From Orobanche coerulescens (taxonomy: Eukaryota > Streptophyta > Magnoliopsida > Lamiales > Orobanchaceae), in NCBI GenBank assembly GCA_033398695.1, contig CM065801.1, forward strand, positions 108,648,670-108,712,669: DNA of 64,000 bases. The letters run 5' to 3'. Below, piece after piece: positions 23,652 to 35,072 of the stretch. Every line of letters starts with the position of its first letter. The stretch's first letter is position 1. Both the position numbers and the translations under genes were made by a program. Under the pieces are notes generated by a model. The model saw only the letters and a list, made by a program, of their open reading frames with translations, had not been told where the DNA came from and did not search any database.

Positions 23652-26020
23652 TGTAACACCCCGAGATATTCGGAATAATTACAGCGCCGTAAACCCTTTA
23701 GATAAGGATTTACAAGGCTAATTGTAAAAGAAGTGTAGAAATAATCCAATCGAACAACTGAAATTCAAATACAGATTTGATTCAACCGATCAAATGAGTG
23801 AACTTATACAACCATATCGAAATGACCTTATTAAAACAGACGTACTCGAGTACTAAACGAACCAAGAAGACAAATCACAATAACAATAACATCAACCACA
23901 TCACTGAGCCATTTCATCGTCCTGTCTGTACTGTGGTTGCCTCCCCGCTCCTCGGCTACCTGAACATCAAAACAATGTCCACCCCCGAAGGGGTTAGCAA
24001 AACAATGCTAGTACAAGTATCATCATACAATAAATCATCAATGCATCATAAAACATGCAAAACGGACTTCCGCCACCGGAATCCAACGATGCGAATCCTC
24101 ACGATTCCATCAACACAATACAGGGTAATCCAGCGATCCAGCGCCCTTGGTATAGATCCCCATGATGATCCCGTCGGACCAACGCATGGTGGAAAACCCG
24201 TCTAACGATCCAAAGACCCTCGATAGATCCCCATGATGATCCCGTCGGACCAACGCATGGTGGACATTCGATCCAGCGCCCTCAGCATAGATCCTCATGA
24301 TCCCCTCGGATCATTTATACCATAAATCAATCAACTATGCATATACATATGCATTTCAACATGTTCATCAATACGAACAGATATCAACGAATATCACGAG
24401 AATTTTCAGAAATACATTTCATATTCAACAATATGAACAAAACCACAAGCATGATCAAAGTTTCAATATAAATCGAACTCGACATATGATACTTGCCTTG
24501 AAAATGGCAAGGATGAAACACCTCGATGATCTCAACACACTCGAAGGCCGCCTCCTTCGATCAACGTAACAAGCCCGAACCTTAACAAAAGGAATGATAT
24601 ACAAATCATCTCAAGTCGAACGATGGCCTAACAATTCGGTCTACGGCCGAAAAGCTTAAAATAAACAATCTGCCTGGACTGCTTAGCGTGCGCTACGTAC
24701 TCTACGTAACGAGCGCTAAGCCGGCCTGTTAGCGTACGCTATCGTGTAAGACTAGCGTGCGCTATCTACGAACTGACAGTTTGAATCGGCTGATACATAA
24801 CGTACGCTACGTACGTTTTGTGCGCTAACTGAACCCTGATAGCGCACGTTAACTAACACATGTTAGCGTGCGCTAATCTTGCATGGCAGAATACTGCTAA
24901 CGGAAAAACTGGGTTGAAAGGTGGCGAATTTCATGAACTCTATGGTGATAATACAAATTACCCTCGGGCATAACATGCTAATAAGGTTTGTGGAAGTTCT
25001 ATGATTATGAGGTACAAATATACGGATAATCATCTCAACATCATAATTTATCTTCGATCTTCAAGAAATATTCCAAGTTCCGATTATTCCAAGTCTCAAA
25101 ACATATGATTCCTTACGTAAAACATACGAACTAGGTAATCTTCATATACTGGTCGATTGGTTTTGAAGATACATAACATGCTTAGGAGTCCACATACAAA
25201 AAGGTTCAATGGATTATACGATGAATAAGTGTCGAAACGTCGAAAATATCCTTCTAACACATGATGTATGACTAATAACGAATCTAACTGACTAGACGAA
25301 CATGATCAACATCCTTTAGAACACAACTAGTATTGGTGAAGAATCACCTACCTCAAGATAGTGAAGAACACGGAGGAAATTGAAGCAATCCAACACCGAA
25401 AGCTTGAACACCAATCTCCAATGATATACGATCTTCAATGACGAACCAGGATGTTGATATGAAGTGTTTAGGATGAAGGAAGTTATGTTCTAAGTGTAAG
25501 AATTCGGGTAATGGGAGAAGAAAGAACTGAAATCACGAATAGGATGCTGTCCTATTTATAAGAAATGGCTATTAGCGCGCGCTAGACCCTGCTCGTAGCG
25601 TGCGCTAACGGCTCACTGACTTAACTATACTCAGCACTTAGCGTGCGCTACGCATATACCTGTAGCGTGCGCTAAGGCATTGACTCAGCTTTTCCCGAAA
25701 GCCGTCCAGGTACATCCCGACACGATCCGACAGGGGTCCCCCGGCCAGATCTCACCTACCGCACGTCTCAATCAAATTGACCACGCATAGCGTGCGCTAA
25801 TGACACTCTGTAGCGTGCGCTATGAATCCACGTTAGCGCACGCTAAACATAGCCGATAGCGTACACTACATGCGCAGGATTACAATCTATAAATCATAAA
25901 CACGAATTTATACGCTCGACAACATCGGATCATGAAATATGGAGAATAGTACTCAGACAAAAGTACAATCATTACAATATCACAAGTTCCAATTACATAA
26001 CAGAAATCTCGGGTATTACA
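23652..26020 (-). repeat. Chromovirus I 3' LTR
   Basis: The LTR ends at 26020; the adjoining tccttcctccctaaaaag (26021-26038) is the complement of the polypurine tract. TAGCGTGCGCTA-type palindromes form two clusters, 24685-24880 and 25570-25870. A minus-strand TATAAATA lies at 25553-25560, directly downstream of the second cluster in the sense of transcription. Confidence 0.92.
25553..25870 (-). promoter_or_regulatory. Predicted LTR promoter: palindrome array next to a TATA box
   Basis: On the minus strand about eight copies of TAGCGTGCGCTA or a near variant (TAGCGCGCGCTA, TTAGCGCACGCTAA, TAGCGTACACTA) run up to TATAAATAGGA at 25550-25560. Spacing is irregular. The same arrangement is in the other LTR at 32826-33140. 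Placement suggests enhancer or protein-binding sites; this has not been shown. Confidence 0.65.
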
Positions 26021-26055
26021 TCCTTCCTCCCTAAAAAGAAGTTTCGTCCCGAAAC

Positions 26056-26730
26056 TTAAGATGAAAACAACTCCGGATATCTAGTCTTCATACTGTCCTC
26101 CGTTTCCCAAGTGGCCTCTTCGACTCCATGTCGTGACCATTGTACTTTAACCAAGTGTATTGGTTTATTCCTCAATTGCTTGATCCGGCTCTCAAGTATC
26201 TTGATTGGTCTCTCTTCGAAGGTGCCATCATAAGCTATCTCGATCTCGTCGAAATCAATGATGTGACTGGGGTCCGGTACATACTTCCGCAGTTGGGATA
26301 CGTGAAACACATTGTGAACGTGACTCAGCGATGGCCGTAAGGCCAACCTGTATGCTAAAACTCCAACTCTCTCGAGGATCTCAAATGGTCCGATATATCT
26401 CGGACTAAGCTTGCCTCTCCTCCCAAAACGGAAAATCCCTCGTGTAGGAGACACCTTCAATAGCACATGGTCCCCAACGTCGAACTCTAGAGGGCGACGA
26501 CATACATCTGCATAAGACTTCTGTCGACTCTGGGCAGTCAACAGTCTCTCTCGAATCAAAGCTATCTTCTCTTGAGTCTGAATAATCAATTCCGGTTCCG
26601 TCCCGATCAAATCCGAAGAATCATCCCAACATAGGGGTGATCGGCATCTTCTCCCGTACAAAGCTTCAAATGGTGCCATCTTAATAGAAGCATGCCAACT
26701 ATTATTGTAGGTGAATTCAACTAATGGCAA
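26056..26730 (-). CDS. Integrase C-terminus with chromodomain (chromovirus I)
   Basis: Open for 224 codons starting in the integrase at PLVEFTYNNSWH. It contains the GPY/F-type region (GPFEILERVG) and ends in a chromodomain-like module: ILESRIKQLRNKPI, LVKVQWSRHGVEEATWE, natural stop after PELFSS. Chromodomains of this type direct integration toward heterochromatin in the family. A matching, separately inherited copy of this end is at 50458-50628. Confidence 0.9.
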   Translation of the reverse strand: MPLVEFTYNNSWHASIKMAPFEALYGRRCRSPLCWDDSSDLIGTEPELIIQTQEKIALIRERLLTAQSRQKSYADVCRRPLEFDVGDHVLLKVSPTRGIFRFGRRGKLSPRYIGPFEILERVGVLAYRLALRPSLSHVHNVFHVSQLRKYVPDPSHIIDFDEIEIAYDGTFEERPIKILESRIKQLRNKPIHLVKVQWSRHGVEEATWETEDSMKTRYPELFSS

Positions 26731-26751
26731 GTGAACTTCCCAATCAGTTGA

Positions 26752-27963
26752 TCAATTCAAAGCACAAGCTCTAAGCATGTCTTCTACAGTTTGAATAGTC
26801 CTTTCGGACTGACCGTCCGTTTGGGGATGATAAGCTGTGCTAAAGTTGAGCTCAGTCCCCAGAGCCCTGTGAACTACTTTCCAGAAGTGTGACACCAAGC
26901 GACCATCTCGATCCGAAATAATGGTCCTCGGCGTCCCATGCAATCTGACTATCTCCGCAATAAATACTCGTGCCAATCTCTCGGGTCCCCATGTATCTTT
27001 AATTCCCAGGAAATGAGCCGACTTGGTTAGTCGATCAACCACAACCCAAATCATGTTCATTCCCGTTCTAGTCCTTGGCATATTAGTGATGAAATCCATC
27101 GAGATGTCCTCCCACTTCCATTCAGGGATCGAAAGTGGCTTTAACATTCCGGCAGGTCGCTGATGTTCAATCTTAACCTGCTGACAAGCCAAACACTTCG
27201 AAACGTACTCTGCTACATCCTTATTCATATTCCCCCACCAAAATTTTTGCTTTAAATCCTTATACATCTTACTACTGCCTGGGTGAATAGAATAGGGCGC
27301 GCTATGAGCTTCCTTCAAAATTGTCCGTCTCAAATCATCATCCTCGGGAACGCAAAGTCGACTCTGAAATCTCAGAACTCCATCATATTGTATCACGAAT
27401 CCTGGGGCTTTTCCTTTCTTTACTTTGTCATATAATCGAAGGATCAGAGAATCGTTCAATTGTTTAGACTTGATCTCCTCGACTAGTGATGAAGTCAGTT
27501 CCATCAGATAAAGTTGCCCTTGGATTCCTGGTGCCCATACTTCAATCCCTTCGCGGATCAGTTCTCGTTGAATACTGGTTTGGAACGTAAGTGCTTCCAA
27601 CACTCGAAGAGAAACAGGTTTACGGCTCAAAGCATCGGCTACTACGTTTGCTTTCCCCGGATGATAAAGAATCTCCAAGTCGTAATCCTTGATCAATTCC
27701 AGCCACCTTCTCTGTCTCATGTTTAATTCTTTCTGACTGAAAATGTACTTGAGGCTCTTATGATCTGTAAAGATCTGACAATGAGTGCCGTACAAATAAT
27801 GTCGCCAAATTTTCAAGGCAAAGACCACAGCTGCTAGCTCCAGATCATGAGTAGGGTAATTAATCTCGTACGGTTTCAATTGCCGAGAAGCATAAGCAAT
27901 CACTTTATCCTTCTGCATCAACACACAACCCAAACCCTGATTTGAAGCGTCGCTGTATACCAT
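26752..27963 (-). CDS. RNase H and integrase core segment (chromovirus I)
   Basis: Open for 403 codons. RNase H begins [15 protein letters not shown] and includes [17 protein letters not shown] and [11 protein letters not shown]. Integrase follows: zinc-binding H-H-C-C region ending CLACQQVK, then the core with MDFITNMP (first D), [13 protein letters not shown] (second D) and [13 protein letters not shown] (catalytic E). The segment stops at a TGA near 26750, after which the integrase continues in the same frame. It would degrade the RNA template and join the DNA to the chromosome. Confidence 0.92.
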   Translation of the reverse strand: MVYSDASNQGLGCVLMQKDKVIAYASRQLKPYEINYPTHDLELAAVVFALKIWRHYLYGTHCQIFTDHKSLKYIFSQKELNMRQRRWLELIKDYDLEILYHPGKANVVADALSRKPVSLRVLEALTFQTSIQRELIREGIEVWAPGIQGQLYLMELTSSLVEEIKSKQLNDSLILRLYDKVKKGKAPGFVIQYDGVLRFQSRLCVPEDDDLRRTILKEAHSAPYSIHPGSSKMYKDLKQKFWWGNMNKDVAEYVSKCLACQQVKIEHQRPAGMLKPLSIPEWKWEDISMDFITNMPRTRTGMNMIWVVVDRLTKSAHFLGIKDTWGPERLARVFIAEIVRLHGTPRTIISDRDGRLVSHFWKVVHRALGTELNFSTAYHPQTDGQSERTIQTVEDMLRACALN

Positions 27964-28068
27964 GAATCCATCGGTTCCTCTGGCGCTAATATAGGTCTTG
28001 TTGTCGGTCTCCTCTTAAGTTCACAAAACCACTGGCACTTCTCATTCCACGTGAACTTTTGAGTTTTC

Positions 28069-29166
28069 TCAGAATAAATGAGTGAGCGGACGAGCAATTT
28101 TGGAAAATCCCTCTACAAAGCGGCGATAATATCCAGCAAGTCCTAAGAAGCTTCGGACTTCTTTCACGTTTTTAGGAGCTTCCCAATCCAAGATTGCTTC
28201 GACTTTCTTCGGGTCCACCTGAACTCCGTCGGCTGATATCACATGCCCAAGGAAGGTTACTTCCTTAAGCCATAACTCGCATTTTGAAAATTTTGCATAC
28301 AGTTGTTCCTTCCTCAAGGTGCTCAAAACCACACGTAAATGTTCAGCATGTTCTTCTGCGTCCCTCGAATATATCAGGATGTCGTCAATGAAGACGACCA
28401 CAAATTTATCCAAGTATTTCAAGAATACCCGATTCATCAATTGCATGAATACCGCAGGAGCATTGGTAAGTCCAAATGGCATTACTACGAATTCATAATG
28501 CCCGTACCGGGATCTGAAGGCAGATTTCGGTATATCCGATTCCTTAATTCTCAACTGGTGGTATCCTGATCGCAAGTCAATCTTCGAGAATACCCTTGCC
28601 CCTTGCAGTTGATCAAACAAGTCGTCGATCCGAGGTATAGGATACTTATTCTTGATTGTCATCTTGTTGAGCTCCCTGTAATCAATACACAGTCGGAGGG
28701 ATCCGTCTTTCTTCTGGACAAAGAGAACGGGCGCTCCCCAAGGAGAAACACTAGGTTGGATATAGCCCTTATGTAACAATTCCTCCAGTTGCTTCTTGAG
28801 TTCATACATCTCGGTTGGCGCCATGCGGTATGGTGCTATGGAAATAGGAGCTGCTCCAGGCTCTAATTCGATAGTGAATTCCACTCCCCTCTGCGGAGGT
28901 AACCCAGGTAGTTCGTCAGGAAATACATCTGAGAACTCATTCACAACTGAAATAGACGAGAGCTCTACTCCTTCCTCTTTCCTCATGGCATAGCACCAAA
29001 GTCCGTGACATACATGATTCAGTAATTTCACGGCTTTCATTGCATTGATCAATTTTCCCGAGCTTCGGTCTCCATCCTCGGAATAAGTGCTCAGATCCGT
29101 CATCGGCAATGATGGAAATGACTCTCTCGGTAATTGTAATGACTCCATAACGGTTGAGCCAATCAT
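28069..29166 (-). CDS. Reverse transcriptase segment (chromovirus I)
   Basis: Open for 365 codons; the true homology starts after the frameshift near 29055. It contains [16 protein letters not shown], the fingers motif [18 protein letters not shown], the palm motif [11 protein letters not shown] and the catalytic FIDDILIYS, where two aspartates bind the metal ions. The connection motif [11 protein letters not shown] and [11 protein letters not shown] follow. It would copy retrotransposon RNA into DNA in cytoplasmic particles. It ends in a premature stop after RPLTHLF caused by an indel. Confidence 0.92.
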   Translation of the reverse strand: MIGSTVMESLQLPRESFPSLPMTDLSTYSEDGDRSSGKLINAMKAVKLLNHVCHGLWCYAMRKEEGVELSSISVVNEFSDVFPDELPGLPPQRGVEFTIELEPGAAPISIAPYRMAPTEMYELKKQLEELLHKGYIQPSVSPWGAPVLFVQKKDGSLRLCIDYRELNKMTIKNKYPIPRIDDLFDQLQGARVFSKIDLRSGYHQLRIKESDIPKSAFRSRYGHYEFVVMPFGLTNAPAVFMQLMNRVFLKYLDKFVVVFIDDILIYSRDAEEHAEHLRVVLSTLRKEQLYAKFSKCELWLKEVTFLGHVISADGVQVDPKKVEAILDWEAPKNVKEVRSFLGLAGYYRRFVEGFSKIARPLTHLF

Positions 29167-30181
29167 CTCCGAGAATTAAATCGTCACCGTAGATGTCAAC
29201 TATAATGAGATTCGATGGCCACTCTCTTCCTTCTATAGATACTGGGAAATCCCTAGCTTCTAGGGTTCCCACAATTTTCTCTCCGCTCGGTAATCCCACA
29301 ACATACGGTTCACAATTATACAAGCACGATATTTTCAAACGATTAACACAGTTCAAAGATATAAAAGAATGCGTAGCTCCCGAATCGAATAAGACACTAA
29401 CTGGTTGCAAAAGGATCTGAATCGTACCTGATGCAACAGCTGTGTTCTGATCATCAGATTTCCTCATTTCATACAGGCACGGAGGAACGGACCCAGCACT
29501 GGATGTCTCTCTCTTCACAACGTTCTGCTGCTGAAATCCACTCTGCTGCGTCTGGTTCACACTCGTATCCTTCGGAACTGGAGCTGGAGTGCGAGTACCA
29601 AAAGATCGGGTCGCATTCCCACAAAATGTTGCGCGATGTCCTTCCTGTCCACACTCGAAACAGGTCACAGCAGGCGCGAAACAATCACGTCGAACATGTC
29701 CCGCTTTGCCACAGTTGTAACACTTCTTCCCTGCGTCTGAAACAGTTGGTGCTGCCCGGAACTTCTTTCCACCTCGAGAAGGATGCAGAGGTCTCCTGGA
29801 TGAATGAAAAGAGGACTGACCCCTGCGAGGTCCGCTACTCTTATCCTCCGTGAAGTTGCCAGACACCTTCTGTTTCTTTGCTTCCGTCGCCTTCTCTACT
29901 GCTGCCTCCTTCATATCATAGGCCAACGCCTTGTCCTGATACTGTCGCAAGGTGGTACATTCAAATCCGGACATATACTGCTTAATTTCCGGCTTTATTC
30001 GCATGTCAAAATGAAAAATCTTCTCTGCCTCGGTCCTGACCAAGTGGCGTACATAAGTCAGCTGGTGATTAAAAGTCTTAATCACGTCCGTCACAGATAC
30101 TTCCGAATTTTGTGGTGAGAAAAACTCCCGAACTCGGGCTTCTCTAACTGGACGAGGACAATACTGCGCCTCCATCATCAA
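28937..30181 (-). CDS. Gag C-terminal part with two zinc knuckles, and protease (chromovirus I)
   Basis: This open segment of 414 codons starts in the retrotransposon gag domain ([15 protein letters not shown], capsid-like). It continues through two CCHC zinc knuckles, [14 protein letters not shown] and [14 protein letters not shown] (about residues 160-200), and reaches the aspartic protease with active site [10 protein letters not shown] and the later LGDDWL part. The last 40 or so codons are read in the wrong frame after the indel near 29055. It would package RNA and cleave the polyprotein. Confidence 0.88.
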   Translation of the reverse strand: MMMEAQYCPRPVREARVREFFSPQNSEVSVTDVIKTFNHQLTYVRHLVRTEAEKIFHFDMRIKPEIKQYMSGFECTTLRQYQDKALAYDMKEAAVEKATEAKKQKVSGNFTEDKSSGPRRGQSSFHSSRRPLHPSRGGKKFRAAPTVSDAGKKCYNCGKAGHVRRDCFAPAVTCFECGQEGHRATFCGNATRSFGTRTPAPVPKDTSVNQTQQSGFQQQNVVKRETSSAGSVPPCLYEMRKSDDQNTAVASGTIQILLQPVSVLFDSGATHSFISLNCVNRLKISCLYNCEPYVVGLPSGEKIVGTLEARDFPVSIEGREWPSNLIIVDIYGDDLILGDDWLNRYGVITITERVISIIADDGSEHLFRGWRPKLGKIDQCNESREITESCMSRTLVLCHEERGRSRALVYFSCE

Positions 30182-30904
30182 TTTGAATTCCGTCCAGTCA
30201 ACATTGTGCTCCTCCGGTCGAATGGCCTCCCATCAGTCGAAAGCCTCCCCGGTCAAAAGATACTGGGCGACCGGAACCTTCCTATCGTTGGGACAGTTAA
30301 TCCCCGCAAAAATCTTCTCTAATTCCTTCAGCCAGTGATCCCAAGAAAGCGTCTCAGCAGAACCATCAAATTTCGGAGGGTGCAATTTAATCACTTCGGT
30401 AAGCCATCTATCTCCTCGATTTTCCACGTTATCTTTCTTTGTCCCATCGCCGTCTGCATGCGATCCACAACTTGAGCAAACTGGTTTATCTGGGCAACCA
30501 CCTGCTGAAGCACTCCCGGCACGTTAGGATCTGCATTATTATTTGACGATCCCTGCTGTCCCCCGGAATGGGAATTCGTTCGACTAGCGGTTATCTCTGG
30601 GGTAGATACCGACTCTTCTTGCCTCGCATTTCCACGTCCACGTCCACGACCGCGTCCTCGTCCACGACCTCCTCTCAACATACTGTAAACATAAATACTC
30701 AATATCCAGGACAAACTTTCTCAAAGTACATCCATCAATGTTTACAAGACATAAATTAAATAAAAACGGTAGTATTCGAGATTAGGAAACTTATAACCAC
30801 GGTCCACACGACGATGCTGGCTCAGCAGTGATGTTACGAACGACCAATAATCAAATAACGTAAACAGACCCAACTAACCCGACTGCCAAGATATCCATGA
30901 ATCT

Positions 30905-30919
30905 TAGCTCCGATACCAT
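30905..30919 (-). promoter_or_regulatory. Primer-binding site of chromovirus I
   Basis: On the minus strand TGGTATCGGAGCTAA follows the 5' LTR after five bases, an initiator tRNA-Met-type site. Confidence 0.85.
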
Positions 30920-30923
30920 ATTC

Positions 30924-33293
30924 TGTAACACCCCGAGATATTCGGAATAATTACAGCGCCGTAAACCCTTTAGATAAGGATTTACAAGGCTAATTGTAAA
31001 AGAAGTGTAGAAATAATCCAATCGAACAACTGAAATTCAAATACAGATTTGATTCAACCGATCAAATGAGTTAACATATACAACCATATCGAAATGACCT
31101 TATTAAAACAGACGTACTCGAGTACTAAACGAACCAAGAAGACAAATCACAATAACAATAACATCAACCACATCACTGAGCCATTTCATCGTCATGTCGG
31201 TACTGTGGTTGCCTCCCCGCTCCTCGGCTACCTGAACATCAAAACAATGTCCACCCCCGAAGGGGTTAGCAAAACAATGCTAGTACAAGTATCATCATAC
31301 AATAAATCATCAATGCATCATAAAACATGCAAAATGGACTTCCGCCACCGGAATCCAACGATGCGAATCCTCACGATTCCATCAACACAATACAGGGTAA
31401 TCCAGCGATCCAGCGCCCTTGGTATAGATCCCCATGATGATCCCGTCGGACCAACGCATGGTGGAAAACCCGTCCAACGATCCTGCGCCCTCAGCATAGA
31501 TCCCCATGATGATCCCGTAGGACCAACGCATGGTGGACATTCGATCCAGCGCCCTCAGCATAGATCCTCATGATCCCCTCGGATCATTTATACCATAAAT
31601 CAATCAACTATGCATACACAATTGCATTTCAACATGTTCATCAATACGAACAAATATCAACGAATATCACGAGAATTTTCAGAAATACATTTCATATTCA
31701 ACAATATGAACAAAACCACAAGCATGATCAAAGTTTCAATATAAATCGAACTCGACATATGATACTTGCCTCGAAAATGGCAAGGACGAAACACCTCGAT
31801 GATCTCAACACACTCGAAGGCCCCCTCCTTCGATCAACGTAACAAGCCCGAACCTTAACAAAAGGAATGATATACAAATCATCTCAAGTCGAACGATGGC
31901 CTAACAATTCGGTCTACGGCCGAAAAGCTTAAAATAAACAATCTGCCTGGACTGCTTAGCGTGCGCTACGTACTCTACGTAACGTGCACTAAGCCGGCCT
32001 GTTAGCGTACGCTATCGTGTAAGACTAGCGTGCGCTAGCTATGAACTGACAATTTGAATCGGCTGATACATAACGTACGCTACGTACGTTTTGTGTGCTA
32101 ACTGAACCCCGATAGCGCACGTTAACTCACCCATGTTAGCGTGCGCTAATCTTGCATGGCAGAATACTGTTAACGGAAAAACTGGGTTGAAAGGTGGTGA
32201 ATTTCATGAACTCTATGGTGATAATACAAATTACCCTCAGGCATAACATGCTAATAAGGTTTTTGGAAGTTCTATGATTATGAGGTACAAATATACGGAT
32301 AATCATCTCAACATCATAATTTATCTTCGATCTTCAAGAAATATTCCAAGTTCCGATTATTCCAAGTCCCAAAACATATGATTCCTTACGTAAAACATAC
32401 GAACTAGGTAATCTTCATATACTGGTCGATTGGTTTTGAAGATACATAACATGCTTAGGAATCCACATACAAAAAGGTTCAATGGATTATACGAAGAATA
32501 AGTGTCGAAACGTCGAAAATATCCTTCTAACACATGATGGACGACTAATAACGAATCTAACTGACTAGACGAACATAATCAACATCCTTTAGAACACAAC
32601 TAGTATTGGTGAAGAATCACCTACCTCAAGGTAGTGAAGAACACGGAGGAAATTGAAGCAATCCAACACCGAAAGCTTGAACACCAATCTCCAATGATAT
32701 ACGATCTTCAATCACGAACCAGGATGTTGATATAAAGTGTTTAGGATGAAGGAAGTTATGTTCTAAGTGTAAGAATTCGGGTAATGGGAGAAGAAAGAAC
32801 TGAAATCACGAATAGGATGCTGTCCTATTTATAAGAAATGGCTATTAGCGCGCGCTAGACCCTGCTCGTAGCGTGCGCTAACGGCTCACTGACTTAACTG
32901 TACTCAGCACTTAGCGTGCGCTATGCATATATCTGTAGCGTGCGCTAAGGCGTTGACTCGGCTTTTCCCGAAAGCCGTCCAGGTATATCCCGACACGATC
33001 CGACAGAGGTCCCCCGGCCAGATCTCACCTACCGCACGTCTCAATCAAATTGACCACGCATAGCGTGCGCTAATGACACTCTGTAGCGTGCGCTATGAAT
33101 CCACGTTAGCGCACGCTAAACATAGCCGATAGCGTACACTACATGCGCAGGATTACAATCTATAAATCATAAACACGAATTTATACGCTCGACAACATCG
33201 GATCATGAAATACGGAGAATAGTACTCAGACAAAAGTACAATCATTACAATATCACAAGTTCCAATTACATAACAGAAATCTCGGGTATTACA
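30924..33293 (-). repeat. Chromovirus I 5' LTR
   Basis: The 2370-bp LTR nearly matches the 3' LTR. Palindrome clusters lie at about 31955-32150 and 32840-33140, and TATAAATA (minus) at 32826-33833 minus 1000, that is 32826-32833. By the TATA position the U3 part is about 460 bp and the transcribed R-U5 part about 1.9 kb. Confidence 0.92.
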
Positions 33294-33662
33294 ATTCCTT
33301 GCTTCAAATTTACAAGTTGTTCACAGAGCTCGTCCTCGTAGTTTTGTTTCAGTATCCTCTAATTATTTAGGCCAGTTTGTAAATAGTTTTAGATGTTTGC
33401 TATAGTGGCAGTGATTACATCAATGGAGTGTGAGTTGTTTTGTTTCTTTGTTTCATTTTCTCTTGGTTGCCTTGTTCCTTATTTTTCAAGATTCAAATGA
33501 AAATGAAAAAAATACTGTTATGTTTAGAGAGAATGAATCGTTCAATAGTGAGTTTTTTTTTATGATGATTGCTGCGAGATATTGTTTGCTTGGAATGATA
33601 TTGCATTTCATTTATATATTTTTTCATGTCATTTGGAATGATGTTGCATTTCATTTATATAG
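33294..33662 (+). other. Intron-like DNA between chromovirus I and the fibrillin-like exon
   Basis: T-rich, no recognisable domain; ends with an AG acceptor at 33661-33662. A frame open from 33430 joins onto the exon but shows no similarity to anything I know before 33663. Confidence 0.5.
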
Positions 33663-33762
33663 GTTTGACATTATCTACCTTGACAATGAGATTCGTGTGG
33701 CGAAAGATATTTGGGGAGACTATCTAGTTGTTGATCGTGCTCGTTATTCTTGGACGGAATGA
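33663..33762 (+). pseudogene. Captured last exon of a plastid-lipid-associated (PAP/fibrillin) protein
   Basis: After the acceptor the frame reads FDIIYLDNEIRVAKDIWGDY, then LVVDRARYSWTE and a stop at 33760-33762. This matches the conserved C-terminus of PAP/fibrillin proteins, chloroplast proteins of plastoglobules and thylakoids, where (L/Y)LD-(D/E)E-(I/L)R-V-(R/K)DIRGDYLVV is typical and proteins end soon after. Only this exon is recognisable. The tryptophan in KDIWGDY replaces the usual arginine, a sign of decay. Being inside the CACTA ends it is best read as captured host sequence; the match is to the family, not a specific member. Confidence 0.75.
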
Positions 33763-33902
33763 ACGTAGAAAATCAGTTTTCTTCAGTCTAAATCTTTTGT
33801 TTTTATCCTATGTAAAGTTTCCAAGTATGCTTAGTTTGAAGTTAGTTTTATAGTAACCTTTATATGATTCTTCTCTTTTAATTTTTTCCACTGGCAATGC
33901 AG

Positions 33903-33989
33903 GGGTTTGATGTGGTTGCTGGCAGTGCTAAAGTGAGCCCTGAGAAGCTGGCTGCTCTTAGAGGCACGCATTTGTCTGTTTGAGAAGAT
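33903..33989 (+). pseudogene. Possible captured terminal exon, unidentified
   Basis: After an acceptor (gcaatgcag) an open frame reads GFDVVAGSAKVSPEKLAALR, then GTHLSV and a stop. Codon use and the clean acceptor resemble a real exon, but I cannot name the family. It lies just downstream of the fibrillin-like exon, so it may come from the same or another captured locus. Confidence 0.4.
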
Positions 33990-35048
33990 GATTTCTATGT
34001 AAAGCTAGCTAACTTTTCTGCACGTTGCCCTAGAGTTTTTGATGAAAATCGTACATTTTGTGAATAACGAACCAATGTCTGAACTTTTCATTGGTCTATC
34101 GGTGATGTGTAGGTGGATGTAATGTAACTAAACTCTGAGCTACTGATGGTTTTTGACTGGTTTACGATTTGTATCATATGAAAACGCTGCGAGGTTTGGA
34201 TCAGTTCATGTTCTGTTTCCAATTTCTTCTTTGAAGCTGAGTTTCTCTCGGCAAAATCAAAACCGTGAAAACTTCAGGAAATTGTACTGGAGTTGTTCGA
34301 AACTAAGGTATACTTCAAAGTTTTAACAAATTTCGCAGTTTGATACTAAGGTACACTTTCTGGTGACACACGAGAAGATAGCACTCCAATTGCGCGAGAA
34401 GATGGCACTCCAATTATGCAAGAATATGATATTCTAGTTACAGGAGACCATAGCTCTTAGATGTCATCCATTTGTTCTACTCTTTTGAACAATTTTCCAT
34501 TTTTCTATTTGGTTGATGTAATGGATTGGTTGATGTTTTTGGTGGATTGATGTACTTGTTGGTTTAACTATAGCTAGGTTAATGATGCAGAATTGTTTTT
34601 TATGGGAAATGAAATATTTAAATGCTATATTGTTATTCTGTTCATTTGAGGTGTTGCAATAGGTAGTTAGTGTGTTGAAATTGGTTAATATTTTTCAATA
34701 CGCATTGGGTTGCAGCTGTTATCATCTGGTGTTGCATTAACTATGTTTCCACAATATGGGCCCACAGGTGGGCCCCACATGTGTGCCCCACACAATCTGG
34801 TATCTATTTTATTAAATTATAACGTCTATTGCAACACAGATAAAATGTTGCAATAGGGTGCCAAGTATGTTGCCATAGGCTCCTATGGTAACATGAGAAT
34901 AGGGTGTTACCTTAGGTTGTTCGAATGTTGCCTTTGTGGTCAAAGGCAACTGCTGAGAACACAACACACTTTTGGTGTTACCTTTGCCCTTTTCGGGGCT
35001 AAGGCAACACTAAATCAGGTCTATGGTGACACAGTTTCAGGGTTGTTG
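33990..35048. repeat. 3' untranslated-like DNA and right subterminal repeats of CACTA D
   Basis: To about 34600 the DNA is T-rich with no recognised gene, possibly a captured 3' end. From about 34650 to the terminus there are at least eight copies of TGTTGCAATAGG-like, TGTTACCTTAGG-like and inverted GCAACAC repeats, mirroring the left subterminal array. Confidence 0.75.
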
Positions 35049-35072
35049 TAGGCCATCTATGGCGTAGTGAAT

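Larger units (their letters stand above)
26056..30681 (-). pseudogene. Gag-pol polyprotein of chromovirus I, inactivated
   Basis: Apparent gag start MLRGG at 30681, followed by a GR-rich tract; end at 26056 after the chromodomain. Domains are continuous in order but the frame is broken by TGA stops near 30231 and 26750, both at positions where relatives have tryptophan, and by frameshifts near 30440, 29055, 28065 and 27970. About 20 codons between reverse transcriptase and RNase H are disturbed. All main catalytic motifs survive in separate frames, so the damage is light but sufficient to prevent a full polyprotein. The protein would normally form virus-like particles, copy the RNA and integrate the DNA, with the chromodomain steering integration to chromatin. 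Confidence 0.9.
23652..33293 (-). mobile_element. Element I: full-length Ty3/gypsy chromovirus with broken genes
   Basis: LTRs of 2369 bp (23652-26020) and 2370 bp (30924-33293) start TGTAACACCC and end GGGTATTACA and differ at few positions by eye. The interior holds gag, protease, reverse transcriptase, RNase H, integrase and chromodomain in order on the minus strand, with an initiator tRNA-Met-type primer site and a polypurine tract. The flanking 5-mers are gttcc and attcc, a target duplication with one later change. The chromodomain end and domain order place it among plant chromoviruses, probably the Tekay clade. It sits within CACTA element D. Confidence 0.93.
18314..35069. mobile_element. 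Element D: non-autonomous CACTA (En/Spm) transposon with captured exons
   Basis: Perfect 21-bp terminal inverted repeats begin CACTACGCCATAG (18314-18334 and, inverted, 35049-35069). A 3-bp target duplication aat flanks them (18311-18313, 35070-35072), as expected for CACTA elements. Subterminal regions carry many short TGTTGC/GCAACA repeats. No tnp2 or second transposase gene is present, so it depends on a related autonomous element. Inside are exon fragments of pyruvate kinase and a fibrillin-like protein, leader-like segments, a Mutator-like element, a fold-back element and chromovirus I. Without I it would be about 7.1 kb. Confidence 0.93.

Noticed and set aside
24685..25870. CRISPR-like or attachment-site arrays
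   Set aside because: This is a plant nuclear retrotransposon LTR; the repeats are 12-bp palindromes at irregular spacing, without uniform spacers or cas genes.
33430..33662. Coding sequence upstream of the fibrillin-like exon in the same open frame
   Set aside because: T-rich and hydrophobic by composition, with an acceptor at its end; reads as intron rather than protein.
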